A stretch of 64,000 nucleotides of DNA from Thiospirochaeta perfilievii (GTDB lineage: Bacteria; Spirochaetota; Spirochaetia; DSM-2461): positions 310,001-374,000 of the forward strand of contig NZ_CP035807.1 in the NCBI RefSeq assembly GCF_008329945.1, read 5' to 3'. Of this stretch, positions 7,765 to 16,630 are shown piece after piece. The notes beneath the pieces were generated by a model. It ran no database searches and had not been told where the DNA came from. It saw only the letters and a program-made list of their open reading frames with translations. A program made the position numbers and the translations under genes. Each line of letters starts with the position of its first letter. Position 1 is the first letter of the stretch.

Positions 7765-8514
7765 ATGTTAGATTTTATGAATGATGAAATTAATTTAGCT
7801 AATGTTGGAAAACTCTTAAGCCACCCTGCTAGAATAAGAATTTTAAAACTTCTATCTACACAAGGTGCATTAACATCAAATAAGATTGTTGATCAGATAC
7901 CATTAGCTAGAACAACTGTTCTGCAGCATATATCAGTTCTAACAAAGGATAATTGGGTCGAAACAGAAAGTGATGGAACTACTATTACTTACCTACTAAA
8001 TAATCAATTAATAAAAAGTCTTTTACCAAACGTAGAAACTCTTCTTAAACAATGTGGAAAAAAACAGGGAAAGTTAAAAAATCCAATTAAAATACTATTT
8101 TTATGTACGGGAAATAGTTGTAGAAGTCAGATGGCAGAAGGTTTTATAAATAAACAGTCAGAAACATACAATGTTAAATCTTTTAGTGCAGGTACTGTTC
8201 CTAGTAAAGAGATACACCCCCTTGCAATATCAGTAATGAAAGAAAAAGGTATAGATATATCAAAACAGTATCCTAAATCAATTAAAGAGTATGTGGGAGA
8301 CGATGCTATAGACATTGTTATATTTGTATGTGATAAAGCAGAAAAAGAGTGCCCTTACCTATTCCCTTTTTCTAAGAGTAAAATATTTATGCCATTTAAA
8401 GATCCTGTCTCTTTTAAAGGGACAAAAGAGGATACAGTTGAAGTTTTTAGAGATGTTAGAGATCAGATAGAGATTAAATTACAAAAACTACTGGAAGAGT
8501 TTCCAGAATTATAG
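7765..8514 (+). CDS. ArsR-type regulator fused to arsenate reductase (ArsR-ArsC)
   Basis: 249 residues in two domains. Residues 12-85 are an ArsR-type winged helix ([13 protein letters not shown], then [13 protein letters not shown] as recognition helix). Residues 107-245 are a thioredoxin-coupled, LMW-phosphatase-type arsenate reductase: the P-loop C-T-G-N-S-C-R at 114-120 and the redox pair Cys189 and Cys196. The first domain contains no Cys-x-Cys thiolate site, so the classic As(III) sensor of ArsR is missing; the reductase cysteines or another signal might serve. It leads an operon with the GAPDH and ArsJ genes. A second ATG at 7777 is a possible start. Confidence 0.9.
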   Translation: MLDFMNDEINLANVGKLLSHPARIRILKLLSTQGALTSNKIVDQIPLARTTVLQHISVLTKDNWVETESDGTTITYLLNNQLIKSLLPNVETLLKQCGKKQGKLKNPIKILFLCTGNSCRSQMAEGFINKQSETYNVKSFSAGTVPSKEIHPLAISVMKEKGIDISKQYPKSIKEYVGDDAIDIVIFVCDKAEKECPYLFPFSKSKIFMPFKDPVSFKGTKEDTVEVFRDVRDQIEIKLQKLLEEFPEL

Positions 8515-8524
8515 GAGATATTAC

Positions 8525-9526
8525 ATGACAAAGAGAGTACTAATTAACGGTTTTGGAAGAATGGGTCGACTCTTTTTTAGAGCAGCATTTGATAGAAGTG
8601 AGTTCGAAATAATTGCAATAAATGAGTTAAAGGGTGGTCCTAAAACTGCAGCTCATCTACTAGAGTTTGATTCTATACATGGGACTTGGAAAAGAGATAT
8701 AAAGTTTAATGATACTGAAATTTTAGTAGATGGGAAAAGCATTAAATTTAGTAATGCAAAATCTCCTATTGATATAGATGTTAAAGATATTGATATTGTA
8801 GTTGAGTGTAGTGGAGTGTTTAAAGATGAAGAGTCTCTTAAACCCTACTACGATAACGGAGTTAATACTGTATTAGTATCTGCACCTGTTAAAGGTAGAG
8901 CATTAAATGTTGTATATGGAATAAATGATAATCTGTATAATCCGACAGAACATAATTTAGTAACCTCTGCATCCTGTACAACAAACTGCTTAGCTCCTGT
9001 TGTTAAAGTTATAAACGAAAAACTTGGAATCAAACATGGTTCAATGACTACAATACATGACATTACTAATACACAAACTATAATTGATGCACCACATAAG
9101 GACCTAAGAAGAGCAAGGGCTTGTAGCCAATCACTAATTCCAACTACTACTGGTTCCGCTACTGCAATAACAATGATATACCCAGAATTAAAAGGTAAAT
9201 TAAATGGGCTTGCTGTACGGGTACCACTACTTAATGCATCGTTAACAGACTGCGTTTTTGAAGTAAATAGAGAGACAAGTAAAGAAGAGGTAAACTCTCT
9301 ATTAAAAGAGGCTTCAGAGTCTTATTTAGAAGGAATACTTGGTTATGAAGAGAGACCTTTAGTATCAGTAGATTATAAAGATGACATTAGATCTTCGATT
9401 ATAGATGGACTATCAACAATAGTAATTAACAAAACCCAGGTTAAAATATTAGCGTGGTATGATAACGAAATTGGTTATGTTAATAGAATGGCTGATTTTT
9501 GCTCTAAGATAGCGAGATCAATATGA
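8525..9526 (+). CDS. Arsenate-operon glyceraldehyde-3-phosphate dehydrogenase
   Basis: 333 residues of a complete GAPDH: NAD-binding G-F-G-R-M-G-R-L near residue 9, catalytic Cys151 in S-A-S-C-T-T-N-C, His178, and W-Y-D-N-E-I-G-Y near the end. Placed between an arsenate reductase fusion and arsJ, it is best read as the detoxification GAPDH described with ArsJ. That enzyme uses arsenate in place of phosphate and makes 1-arseno-3-phosphoglycerate, which ArsJ exports. The unusual second-residue helix (G-R-M-G-R instead of G-R-I-G-R) supports a specialised paralogue. An AGGAG site precedes the ATG, and its ATGA stop overlaps arsJ. Confidence 0.88.
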   Translation: MTKRVLINGFGRMGRLFFRAAFDRSEFEIIAINELKGGPKTAAHLLEFDSIHGTWKRDIKFNDTEILVDGKSIKFSNAKSPIDIDVKDIDIVVECSGVFKDEESLKPYYDNGVNTVLVSAPVKGRALNVVYGINDNLYNPTEHNLVTSASCTTNCLAPVVKVINEKLGIKHGSMTTIHDITNTQTIIDAPHKDLRRARACSQSLIPTTTGSATAITMIYPELKGKLNGLAVRVPLLNASLTDCVFEVNRETSKEEVNSLLKEASESYLEGILGYEERPLVSVDYKDDIRSSIIDGLSTIVINKTQVKILAWYDNEIGYVNRMADFCSKIARSI

Positions 9527-10716
9527 AAAAGTTAGGGTCTTACATAGTAGTAACTGGGGCTTACTGGGCATTTATGCTTACAGATGGTGCCCTTAGAATG
9601 TTAGTACTGTTATACTTTCATAACCTAGGATACTCCCCTGTTACCTTAGCATTTTTATTTCTTTTCTATGAGGTATTTGGAGTAATAACGAACCTTTTTG
9701 GTGGGTGGTTAGCACAATTTAAGGGTTTAAAATTCACTCTAATTTTAGGACTAGCTATTCAACCTATAGCCCTAGTTACACTCTCTTTTATGAATAGTAA
9801 CTGGAATCCTGCTTTTGCGATCCCTTTTGTGATGATAGTACAGGCAATATCTGGAATATCAAAAGATTTAACCAAGATGAGTTCTAAAACATCTATTAAA
9901 TTTCTAGTGCCTAAAGATGAGAGTTCAAAGCTGTTTAAAATGGTTTCGATTCTAACAGGATCAAAAAATGCAATAAAAGGATTTGGTTTTTTTGTTGGAG
10001 GTATACTTTTACAAGCAGTTGGTTTTAAGTACGGACTTTGGATTTTAAGTGCTTTAATTATAATTGTATTAATTCTATCCCTTTTCCTTTTACCACAAAA
10101 TATAGGAGAAACAAAAAGTAAAATATGTTTTAAGAAGCTTTTTGATATAAGTAGACCTCTTAAGTTACTATCTGGTGCTAGAGTATTTTTATTTGCTTCT
10201 AGGGATATATGGTTTGTAGTAGCCCTACCAGTATTTTTCTCGACCTACTTTAAGTGGAGTCATTCTCAGGTAGGTGCATTTATGGCTAGCTGGGTTATAG
10301 GGTATGGATTAGTTCAGGGGTTAGCCCCCACAATTCTAAGGTACTGGACTAAGGATGAAGCTCCTAACAGTAGAGTCGCTAAAACCATCTCTCTATTACT
10401 AGCTATAGTTATGGTTCTTATTATTTTACTTTTTGAACTGAATTTCTATATCAAACTTACAATAACAATAGGTTTAATTATCTTTGGTTTTGTTTTTGCC
10501 TTAAACTCTTCGGTACACTCATTCCTTGTTCTTGATTATTCTCATGGTGATAAGGCTGCTGCTAATGTAGGGTTTTATTATATGGCAAATGCTTTTGGAA
10601 GACTTATAGGAACACTATTATCTGGACTTTTGTTTCAGTTTGGAGGGATTTTATGGGCATTAATAGGTTCAGGAACATTCCTAGTAACCAGTTATATAAC
10701 AACTAGAAGATTATGA
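9523..10716 (+). CDS. arsJ: Organoarsenical efflux MFS permease ArsJ
   Basis: 397 residues with about eleven or twelve hydrophobic segments of a major-facilitator permease. The opening [16 protein letters not shown] and the later [20 protein letters not shown] pattern are what I recognise as ArsJ. ArsJ exports 1-arseno-3-phosphoglycerate produced by the partner GAPDH, and arsenate is released outside. The start lies in an ATGA overlap with the GAPDH gene, confirming the operon. No ArsB or Acr3 As(III) pump is present in the window, so this operon relies on arsenate export, although the fused ArsC domain would also yield arsenite. Confidence 0.87.
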   Translation: MKKLGSYIVVTGAYWAFMLTDGALRMLVLLYFHNLGYSPVTLAFLFLFYEVFGVITNLFGGWLAQFKGLKFTLILGLAIQPIALVTLSFMNSNWNPAFAIPFVMIVQAISGISKDLTKMSSKTSIKFLVPKDESSKLFKMVSILTGSKNAIKGFGFFVGGILLQAVGFKYGLWILSALIIIVLILSLFLLPQNIGETKSKICFKKLFDISRPLKLLSGARVFLFASRDIWFVVALPVFFSTYFKWSHSQVGAFMASWVIGYGLVQGLAPTILRYWTKDEAPNSRVAKTISLLLAIVMVLIILLFELNFYIKLTITIGLIIFGFVFALNSSVHSFLVLDYSHGDKAAANVGFYYMANAFGRLIGTLLSGLLFQFGGILWALIGSGTFLVTSYITTRRL

Positions 10717-10724
10717 TACTAAAC

Positions 10725-10751
10725 CTCGTGGATCTAAACTTGATCCACGAG
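10725..10751. terminator. Bidirectional terminator between arsJ and the nucleotidase gene
   Basis: CTCGTGGATC (10725-10734) and GATCCACGAG (10742-10751) form a perfect ten-pair stem with a seven-base loop between two convergent genes. The T-tracts on both sides are short, but the position fits termination for both. Confidence 0.75.
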
Positions 10752-10756
10752 ATTAT

Positions 10757-12145
10757 TTAGCACTTTTTCAATATGTCTGTAAATGCGATCTCTTCATGGG
10801 GCATTGTTCTATGATATGGTCTAAAATAAATTTTAGGGGAGTATTTAAATAGATCAGAAACTTTAGTCATATAAATACAAGCGTATTTTTCAACTAATTC
10901 TGCATATCGACTTTCATCATAACCTGCTCTTAGAATCTCTCCCCAGTAAGGATTAAAAAAAGTTTTATACTTTTGCAAATTATCAGAGATCTTTATATTT
11001 AAAGCATCCATCTTTTCAAAATGTTTATTGATCTGGGAATAATTAACTTTTTTTCCTTCATATCGCATTGTATCCAGTTTATTAATCTCTACCTCTAGTT
11101 TTTGCTTCTCTCCCATTAGATCTTCAATTTTTTTCTGAACAGGAGCAGCTTCTTTTAAACTATTTATTTCAGATTCAAGATCACCTAAAACCAGAGCGGT
11201 TCGCCAGTTACATCTCTTTTTTATTGAGACAACATCTCCGTAGATATGATCCCCAAGATAGAGTATTTCACTACCAGAATAACCTAAATCCTTCTGGAGT
11301 TTTCCAAACCACCCGCCTTGAAATATACCTTTATCAACTCTACCTTCATGATTACTCATTAAACCAGTTTGGGGATCAATCTTTAAAAAACGTGACTGCT
11401 GTTTGAAAAAACGAGGTTTATCTGCATAGGTTATTACTAACTCAAATACATCCTGCCATTTTTTATGATTCTGAAGATATGGATTTATTGCATAGTCTAA
11501 AAGTTTCTTAGTATACCCATAATCAGAGTTTGTAATAATCATTAGCTTCTTACCATAATCTATATATCTTTCAAGCATTCTAGTGACATCGGGATCTTTA
11601 ATTACATATTTATTAAAATTATTTGTAATAATAGATTTTAAGCTATCATCTTGATGTAGAATATCAATTGCGTTGTTAATATCATCTGCAATCTGTTTAT
11701 AGGATGGAAGTTCTACCCCTTCACTTTTTAACTGGACAAGTTGGGAGAATAGAACTCCATTTGATATTGCAAAACTAGTATCAAGACTTTTAAAATCAGG
11801 TGACCTTAAATCTATTGCCATATCCTGGTAAATATCTTTTTGTTTTTTAAAGTCCAAAAGATTAAGGCCATGATATGCTATTTTAACCTTTCCATGCCGG
11901 CTAACCTGTAATAGATTTCCATTTCTCACATCTGTAACAAGCCCAACAATCGCTCTTTTAAAGTCAAATTTTAGATTAATTAGTTTTTTAGGATAATCAA
12001 AAGATTCAACAAGTTTTCTTGATGCTAAGTTATGGGTTAACTCTTCAAACTTTTCTGTATTATACCGAACTAATGTATAGTCCATATCGAAACCAATTAA
12101 TTTTATATGTTTCATATTAAGTACACGATTTATAAATATAGACAT
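10757..12145 (-). CDS. HAD-IG family 5'-nucleotidase
   Basis: 462 residues. The haloacid-dehalogenase motif I is G-F-D20-M-D22-Y-T, motif II is the T-N-S-D-Y-G-Y segment, and the metal-binding motif is L-Y-L-G-D-H-I-Y-G-D. The H-R-T-M-P-H-E near the C-terminus completes the pattern of the HAD-IG cytosolic purine 5'-nucleotidases (TIGR02244 type), which dephosphorylate IMP/GMP. A coiled stretch at about 340-390 is characteristic of the insert in this family. No clear ribosome site supports the first ATG; an internal ATG at residue 11 is possible. It is convergent with arsJ and runs with the next minus-strand gene 30 bases upstream. Confidence 0.85.
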   Translation of the reverse strand: MSIFINRVLNMKHIKLIGFDMDYTLVRYNTEKFEELTHNLASRKLVESFDYPKKLINLKFDFKRAIVGLVTDVRNGNLLQVSRHGKVKIAYHGLNLLDFKKQKDIYQDMAIDLRSPDFKSLDTSFAISNGVLFSQLVQLKSEGVELPSYKQIADDINNAIDILHQDDSLKSIITNNFNKYVIKDPDVTRMLERYIDYGKKLMIITNSDYGYTKKLLDYAINPYLQNHKKWQDVFELVITYADKPRFFKQQSRFLKIDPQTGLMSNHEGRVDKGIFQGGWFGKLQKDLGYSGSEILYLGDHIYGDVVSIKKRCNWRTALVLGDLESEINSLKEAAPVQKKIEDLMGEKQKLEVEINKLDTMRYEGKKVNYSQINKHFEKMDALNIKISDNLQKYKTFFNPYWGEILRAGYDESRYAELVEKYACIYMTKVSDLFKYSPKIYFRPYHRTMPHEEIAFTDILKKC

Positions 12146-12175
12146 TTTGCTTATTTTACCTTTATTCCTTTGCAG

Positions 12176-12688
12176 TTATATATTTCTGCTATCATACGCC
12201 CAATGAAGAAGTGCCTGTCTCTGCTTTTTTCGACATGATAAATCTCTTGGTTCACAATTTTTTTTAATAGCTCCTATATGACGCCTAAAAGCTTTCCACC
12301 TCTTAATCTGCCTAGAATCCTCTTCAGGAAGCCTTCTACCATAATAGTATCTACAGTACCATTGGAACCATCCTCTTGGATCAGCTGGATGTAACCACCC
12401 CTTTAATTCCCATGTTTTTAAAGGTTGTGATGCATCAACTTGAAAATAGTTTAAGGATATATCCTTTTTACCACTGGAAAGTTTAGCATTTTCATACCAT
12501 GAAGATGGAAACTCATCAGTACAATCATTTAAGTATTTACCCCCAAAAACACCTAATTCCAGCATCTGTTTAGGGGTTAACTCAGGTTTAAACTCTTCAT
12601 CAAAGTTTGAATTTATTGGTTCTGTTAAGTAATAATATCCTTTTTGCATAGAATCGTTAATTTCTATTTTTTTTCTTTCACAACTCAT
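12176..12688 (-). CDS. Conserved protein of unknown function, Trp/Arg-rich
   Basis: I do not recognise a named family. The 170-residue product has no signal peptide or membrane segment. The N-terminal part reads G-Y-Y-Y-L-T-E-P-I-N-S-N-F and F-K-P-E-L-T-P-K-Q-M-L-E-L-G-V-F-G-G-K-Y-L. The C-terminal half is rich in Trp and Arg (G-W-F-Q-W-Y-C-R-Y-Y-Y-G-R-R, then R-Q-I-K-R-W-K-A-F-R-R-H, and C-R-K-K-Q-R-Q-A-L-L-H-W-A-Y). These dense aromatic-basic motifs look conserved and could contact nucleic acid or a sugar. It sits between a nucleotidase and an outer-membrane gene on the same strand. The function is unknown. Confidence 0.6.
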   Translation of the reverse strand: MSCERKKIEINDSMQKGYYYLTEPINSNFDEEFKPELTPKQMLELGVFGGKYLNDCTDEFPSSWYENAKLSSGKKDISLNYFQVDASQPLKTWELKGWLHPADPRGWFQWYCRYYYGRRLPEEDSRQIKRWKAFRRHIGAIKKNCEPRDLSCRKKQRQALLHWAYDSRNI

Positions 12689-12725
12689 CTCTTTTTTCTC
12701 TTAAATCCATATTACAGTTTTTATA

Positions 12726-13463
12726 TTAAAAACTTAGGGTAACACCTGCTGTTATATAGTGGAACATAGAAAATGTATAAACATTTCCACCTCCATCAGA
12801 ACCACCTTCAAGAAGTCTGTAACCGATTCTATATTTAACATTATTATTAGAACTATACATAACGGCTAAATTTATATCTTCAGCTCTACCAAATGGCGTT
12901 ACTAAAGCATCCCCATCTAACAAGATTCCAAAGTTATCATAAAAGAACCACTCTGTTCTAAAATTAATTAATGGAACAACTCCAAGATCCTCTCTGTGTG
13001 CATAACCCGTGTCATCCATTAATGCTATATCTGCACTTCTTAATTTAGCTGTAATACCTATACCAGCTAATAGATCATCTTTTTTAATAAAATCCCAGCG
13101 GTAGGTTATTCTATAGGAATCGAACCTATATCTAGAAGTTAAATTAGATCCACTTAGAAAAGTTTTATCCTGAAAAATTACATTATTATCTATAGTTCCA
13201 TTACCTTCAACTGTTAATGGGGCAGCTAGAATAGATAGTGTATGGTGCTGTTTAAATGTGTACCCTATTCTTAAACGTGTTACAAATACCGGGCCTGACG
13301 GAGTCTCTGCTGCTAAAGAGAAAGCTGTTCCACCCTCAGCTGGGATTTTAACATTGTTATAACCTGTTATTGCTAATCCACTCTCTACATCAACAAATGC
13401 TTGAGCATTTATTAAAAATGGAATAAAAACAAAAACAAGTAGATAGATTATATTTTTTTTCAT
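12726..13463 (-). CDS. Predicted outer-membrane beta-barrel protein
   Basis: A cleavable signal peptide (M-K-K-N-I-I-Y-L-L-V-F-V-F-I-P-F-L-I-N-A-Q-A) is followed by about 220 residues of alternating polar and hydrophobic strands. These include L-R-I-G-Y-T-F-K-Q-H-H-T-L-S-I-L, Y-R-I-T-Y-R-W-D-F and K-Y-R-I-G-Y-R-L-L-E-G-G, and the protein ends in I-T-A-G-V-T-L-S-F. The terminal phenylalanine is the usual beta-signal for BAM-dependent assembly. It should form a small barrel; ligand unknown. I chose the ATG at 13463, which has GGAG seven bases upstream, over the ATG at 13475, which has none. The gene is divergent from arcA. Confidence 0.75.
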   Translation of the reverse strand: MKKNIIYLLVFVFIPFLINAQAFVDVESGLAITGYNNVKIPAEGGTAFSLAAETPSGPVFVTRLRIGYTFKQHHTLSILAAPLTVEGNGTIDNNVIFQDKTFLSGSNLTSRYRFDSYRITYRWDFIKKDDLLAGIGITAKLRSADIALMDDTGYAHREDLGVVPLINFRTEWFFYDNFGILLDGDALVTPFGRAEDINLAVMYSSNNNVKYRIGYRLLEGGSDGGGNVYTFSMFHYITAGVTLSF

Positions 13464-13588
13464 AACTAACTCCATAAACTTTATTTTAGTTTCTTAGAGT
13501 TTCATATACAAGAAGAATAAAGTTAATTTCTTTCATCTAGTTGATATAATCAGTTTGGCTACTATTGTGGGAATGATTTGATATTTCC

Positions 13589-13615
13589 TTGATTACTAAC
13601 CTATGGAAGTATAAT
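13589..13615 (+). promoter_or_regulatory. Possible arcA promoter
   Basis: TTGATT (13589-13594) and TATAAT (13610-13615) are separated by 15 bases, in the gap between the divergent barrel gene and arcA. The -10 is perfect, the spacing short. Confidence 0.4.
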
Positions 13616-13648
13616 ATTACTATATAAATATTCAAAAGGATTAACGTA

Positions 13649-14878
13649 ATGTCTTTCTATAATGTAAAATCTGAAGTTGGAAAACTTGAGGCTGTACTTC
13701 TGCATAGACCAGGAAAAGAGCTAGAAAAACTAACACCCCAGTATCTAGAAGAGCTTCTTTTTGATGATATCCCGTGGTTGGGGAAAATGCAGGAGGAGCA
13801 CGATTCATTCGCTGATGCTCTAAGAAATAGAGGATGTAAAGTTTACTATTATGATCAAATGCTTGAAGAGATCTTAAATGAAAACCATGTCAAAAATGAA
13901 ATAATCTCTGAAATAATTGGTTTCTCTGGAATATCAAAACTAAAAGAGAAGGATGTTATTACCGAATATTTAAAATCAAGGGATTCAAAAGAACTTACAG
14001 AGATTCTTATTTCAGGTCTTCATAAAAATGTAATAAACTATCAAAAATCTAATAGGAGCCTATCCTATTACATTAAAGATGATTATCCATATTATATTAA
14101 CCCAATACCTAACCTCTATTTCACTAGGGATCCAGGAACGGTTATAGGAAATGGGGTTTCAATAAACTCTATGAAGACACATGCCAGAAATAGAGAGACA
14201 ATGACTCTATCATATATAAATAAATATCACAGGGATATAAAAGCCTCTACCCCTCCCTTGTGGTATAATTACCATAATACCGATTCAATAGAGGGTGGAG
14301 ACATTCTAGTTTTAAGTGAGAAAGCAATAGCTGTAGGATGTAGTGCACGAACTTCACCAGAAGCAATAGAAGTACTGGCTGAAAACTTATTTAAGGTCGA
14401 GTCTGGAATACGAGAAGTTCTTGTAATTGAGATACCTGTAAAAAGAGCATATATGCACCTGGACACTGTTTTTACAATGCTTGATATTAATAAGTTCACG
14501 ATTTTCCCGGAAATAAAAGATGAATTAAAAATATTTAAGATAACCCCTGCCCTTAAGGGAATAGGCTTATTAAAAATTACACCAAAAGATAGTTTAAGAA
14601 CAGCATTAAATGAAGCTTTGGACAGAGATGATGTCCAAATACTACATAGTGGTGGGCATGATAAAATAACTGCAGCAAGGGAACAGTGGAACGATAGTAC
14701 AAATACACTTGCTGTAGCACCTGGAACTGTTGTTACATACAGAAGAAATAAAGCTTCCAATGAAACCCTTAGAAACAATGGAATTGAGGTTATTGAAATA
14801 GAGGGATCAGAACTGGTTCGAGGCCGGGGTGGCCCACGATGTATGAGCATGCCTCTAAGGAGAGCTTCTATAATATAA
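13649..14878 (+). CDS. arcA: Arginine deiminase
   Basis: 409 residues, the usual length. It hydrolyses L-arginine to citrulline and ammonia, first step of the ADI pathway, giving ATP and alkali in anaerobes. Recognised segments are the N-terminal V-L-L-H-R-P-G-K-E-L, Y-F-T-R-D-P-G, the G-G-D-I-L-V loop, M-H-L-D-T-V-F-T-M-L with catalytic His and Asp, and the C-terminal R-G-R-G-G-P-R-C-M-S-M-P-L with nucleophile Cys398. The start has an AAGGA site nine bases upstream. Ornithine carbamoyltransferase and carbamate kinase are not adjacent, so the pathway is not clustered here. Confidence 0.95.
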   Translation: MSFYNVKSEVGKLEAVLLHRPGKELEKLTPQYLEELLFDDIPWLGKMQEEHDSFADALRNRGCKVYYYDQMLEEILNENHVKNEIISEIIGFSGISKLKEKDVITEYLKSRDSKELTEILISGLHKNVINYQKSNRSLSYYIKDDYPYYINPIPNLYFTRDPGTVIGNGVSINSMKTHARNRETMTLSYINKYHRDIKASTPPLWYNYHNTDSIEGGDILVLSEKAIAVGCSARTSPEAIEVLAENLFKVESGIREVLVIEIPVKRAYMHLDTVFTMLDINKFTIFPEIKDELKIFKITPALKGIGLLKITPKDSLRTALNEALDRDDVQILHSGGHDKITAAREQWNDSTNTLAVAPGTVVTYRRNKASNETLRNNGIEVIEIEGSELVRGRGGPRCMSMPLRRASII

Positions 14879-14881
14879 TTT

Positions 14882-14903
14882 AACCAGGGTTAAAACCCTG
14901 GTT
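14882..14903. terminator. Bidirectional terminator after arcA
   Basis: AACCAGGGTT (14882-14891) pairs perfectly with AACCCTGGTT (14894-14903) around a two-base loop, then TATATTT. It sits between arcA and the convergent gene ending at 14908. Confidence 0.75.
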
Positions 14904-14907
14904 ATAT

Positions 14908-16494
14908 TTATCTTCTTATATATTCTGATACTTCAAGTATATCGGAATCGGACTCCTCATATTTTATTTCAACATAATCATTTGGTTCTGTTAGTATTAT
15001 ATCCTTTGAAATCTGAGAAGTTAGGGTAAAAGTTCTATTTTTAACTCCCTGAAGAGTAAAATAGTAAAAAGAGTCTCCTTTAAAAATATCAGAGTTTATT
15101 CTCTCAATAACTCCATTAATTGCCTTAATATTTAAACTTTCCCTAATATCTGCCCCGGAAAGTGTTCTTTTTAAAGCAGATTTATAGTTTCTTAGGGCCT
15201 CTTCTGTAGTCTCTCCAATTCCTAAAACTGTATAATCTTCAACGGATATCATAGATATCATTTTAATTAGACCAGCATTATCTTTTAAAGAAAGAACATA
15301 AGTAGGTCTCCCAACTATATTGTACATTATTGGAAATGTTGCATAATAACCCTTCTCTTGAACTTTACCCTCAGCGGAACCCATTGCAGCAGTCTCTGTT
15401 GCACCTGATTGTTTATAATATTTAAACTCCTTGGTTCTTGAATTAACCAGTATAAATCCAATTGTAGAATCATCAGCACCTACTGATGTAACACCAGAGT
15501 ACCAGTAACTAACACCATCCTTTCCATAGACTAAGGAGATTCCAGGTGTTAACCTTTGTACTCCCTCTTCAGCAAGAATAGAGTTCCAAAACCCTTTTTT
15601 AAACTTACCCCAATTATTAACTTGATCAATAACAAACTCTTCTGGTTGAATCCTATCAACCCATTTAGGTGTTTTATCAACTGTATAAGAGGATAAAGTT
15701 CCATTTTGAGCATCTATTAAAATAGTTTTTTCTACATCCTTACCACTATAACCAATAACTTTTTTATACTGAGATATAACCCAATATGGTTTACCATCAT
15801 CATCAATTTCAAATGTGTAGTCGGTAAAGCCTTTATTTATAAAACCATTAAAATAAATATGACGTTTAAGGTCCTGGGAGAAATAAGCATCTGGTTGATA
15901 CTTTATAAAACCCTTATCCTGAACTAGCCTTACATCCTGGGGATTAGTAGCAGAGACCATAATATAACCTTTTGATCCCTCTTTGTTACTTAACCACTTA
16001 AAAAATGATCTATGTAGTAACGGTGCAACCCAATATAATTCTCCCCTATATGTCTGAATATTAAAGTTTCCTACATAAGAACTAGAGCCAAGGGCAGGGT
16101 CTTGCCCTATTGTTTTGTCTCCAAGTTTAGAGGCCATATCTTGATCTACTAGTCTAATTTTATCAACATCAACAGGGGAGATGTCTTCTATAAATAAGCT
16201 CTCTTCGACCTCTCCAATAATATTCATATACCTGTCTGATCTACCAATTGCAGGTGTTGTAAATAGAGGGACTATTGTTAAAAAAACAAGGCCTAAAGCG
16301 GTAATTATTAGCCCGGGGATATTGGGGATTCCATTTTTATTAGATTCTACTATTAGAATTGTAATACCGATTAGTGTTACAAAGAATGGAAGTCCATAGA
16401 ACATAATATTTAATACAGGAAGTGATAGGTAATAAATAGCTGCAAATAATACTATTAAACAACTATAGATTATAAAATTAAATTTTTTTTTCAT
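14908..16494 (-). CDS. Membrane-anchored protein of unknown function
   Basis: About 528 residues. The N-terminus has three closely spaced hydrophobic segments (roughly residues 5-27, 31-48 and 58-78), followed by a long soluble, probably extracytoplasmic part. This part contains repeated-looking alpha/beta stretches such as Y-W-V-A-P-L-L-H, F-T-D-Y-T-F-E-I-D-D-D-G-K-P-Y-W-V and Y-S-G-V-T-S-V-G, suggestive of PepSY-like modules. I know similar proteins only as hypothetical. The ATG at 16494 is preferred because AAGGAG lies six bases before it; an in-frame ATG at 16512 has none. It is transcribed alone. Confidence 0.6.
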   Translation of the reverse strand: MKKKFNFIIYSCLIVLFAAIYYLSLPVLNIMFYGLPFFVTLIGITILIVESNKNGIPNIPGLIITALGLVFLTIVPLFTTPAIGRSDRYMNIIGEVEESLFIEDISPVDVDKIRLVDQDMASKLGDKTIGQDPALGSSSYVGNFNIQTYRGELYWVAPLLHRSFFKWLSNKEGSKGYIMVSATNPQDVRLVQDKGFIKYQPDAYFSQDLKRHIYFNGFINKGFTDYTFEIDDDGKPYWVISQYKKVIGYSGKDVEKTILIDAQNGTLSSYTVDKTPKWVDRIQPEEFVIDQVNNWGKFKKGFWNSILAEEGVQRLTPGISLVYGKDGVSYWYSGVTSVGADDSTIGFILVNSRTKEFKYYKQSGATETAAMGSAEGKVQEKGYYATFPIMYNIVGRPTYVLSLKDNAGLIKMISMISVEDYTVLGIGETTEEALRNYKSALKRTLSGADIRESLNIKAINGVIERINSDIFKGDSFYYFTLQGVKNRTFTLTSQISKDIILTEPNDYVEIKYEESDSDILEVSEYIRR

Positions 16495-16630
16495 AAGATA
16501 CTCCTTAATCATTTTTAACTAATTATTTTCCTTTTTTTACATCATTTTACTCTAAAGTTATAGAGTATATAGAATTTTAAACTAATGCAACAAATTCAAA
16601 TTATTTGATTTAAGGGCACTAGAAGGACTT

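Noticed and set aside
14269-14850. 193-codon minus-strand open frame inside arcA
   Set aside because: It lies fully antisense to arginine deiminase, has no family resemblance, and is a frame shadow.
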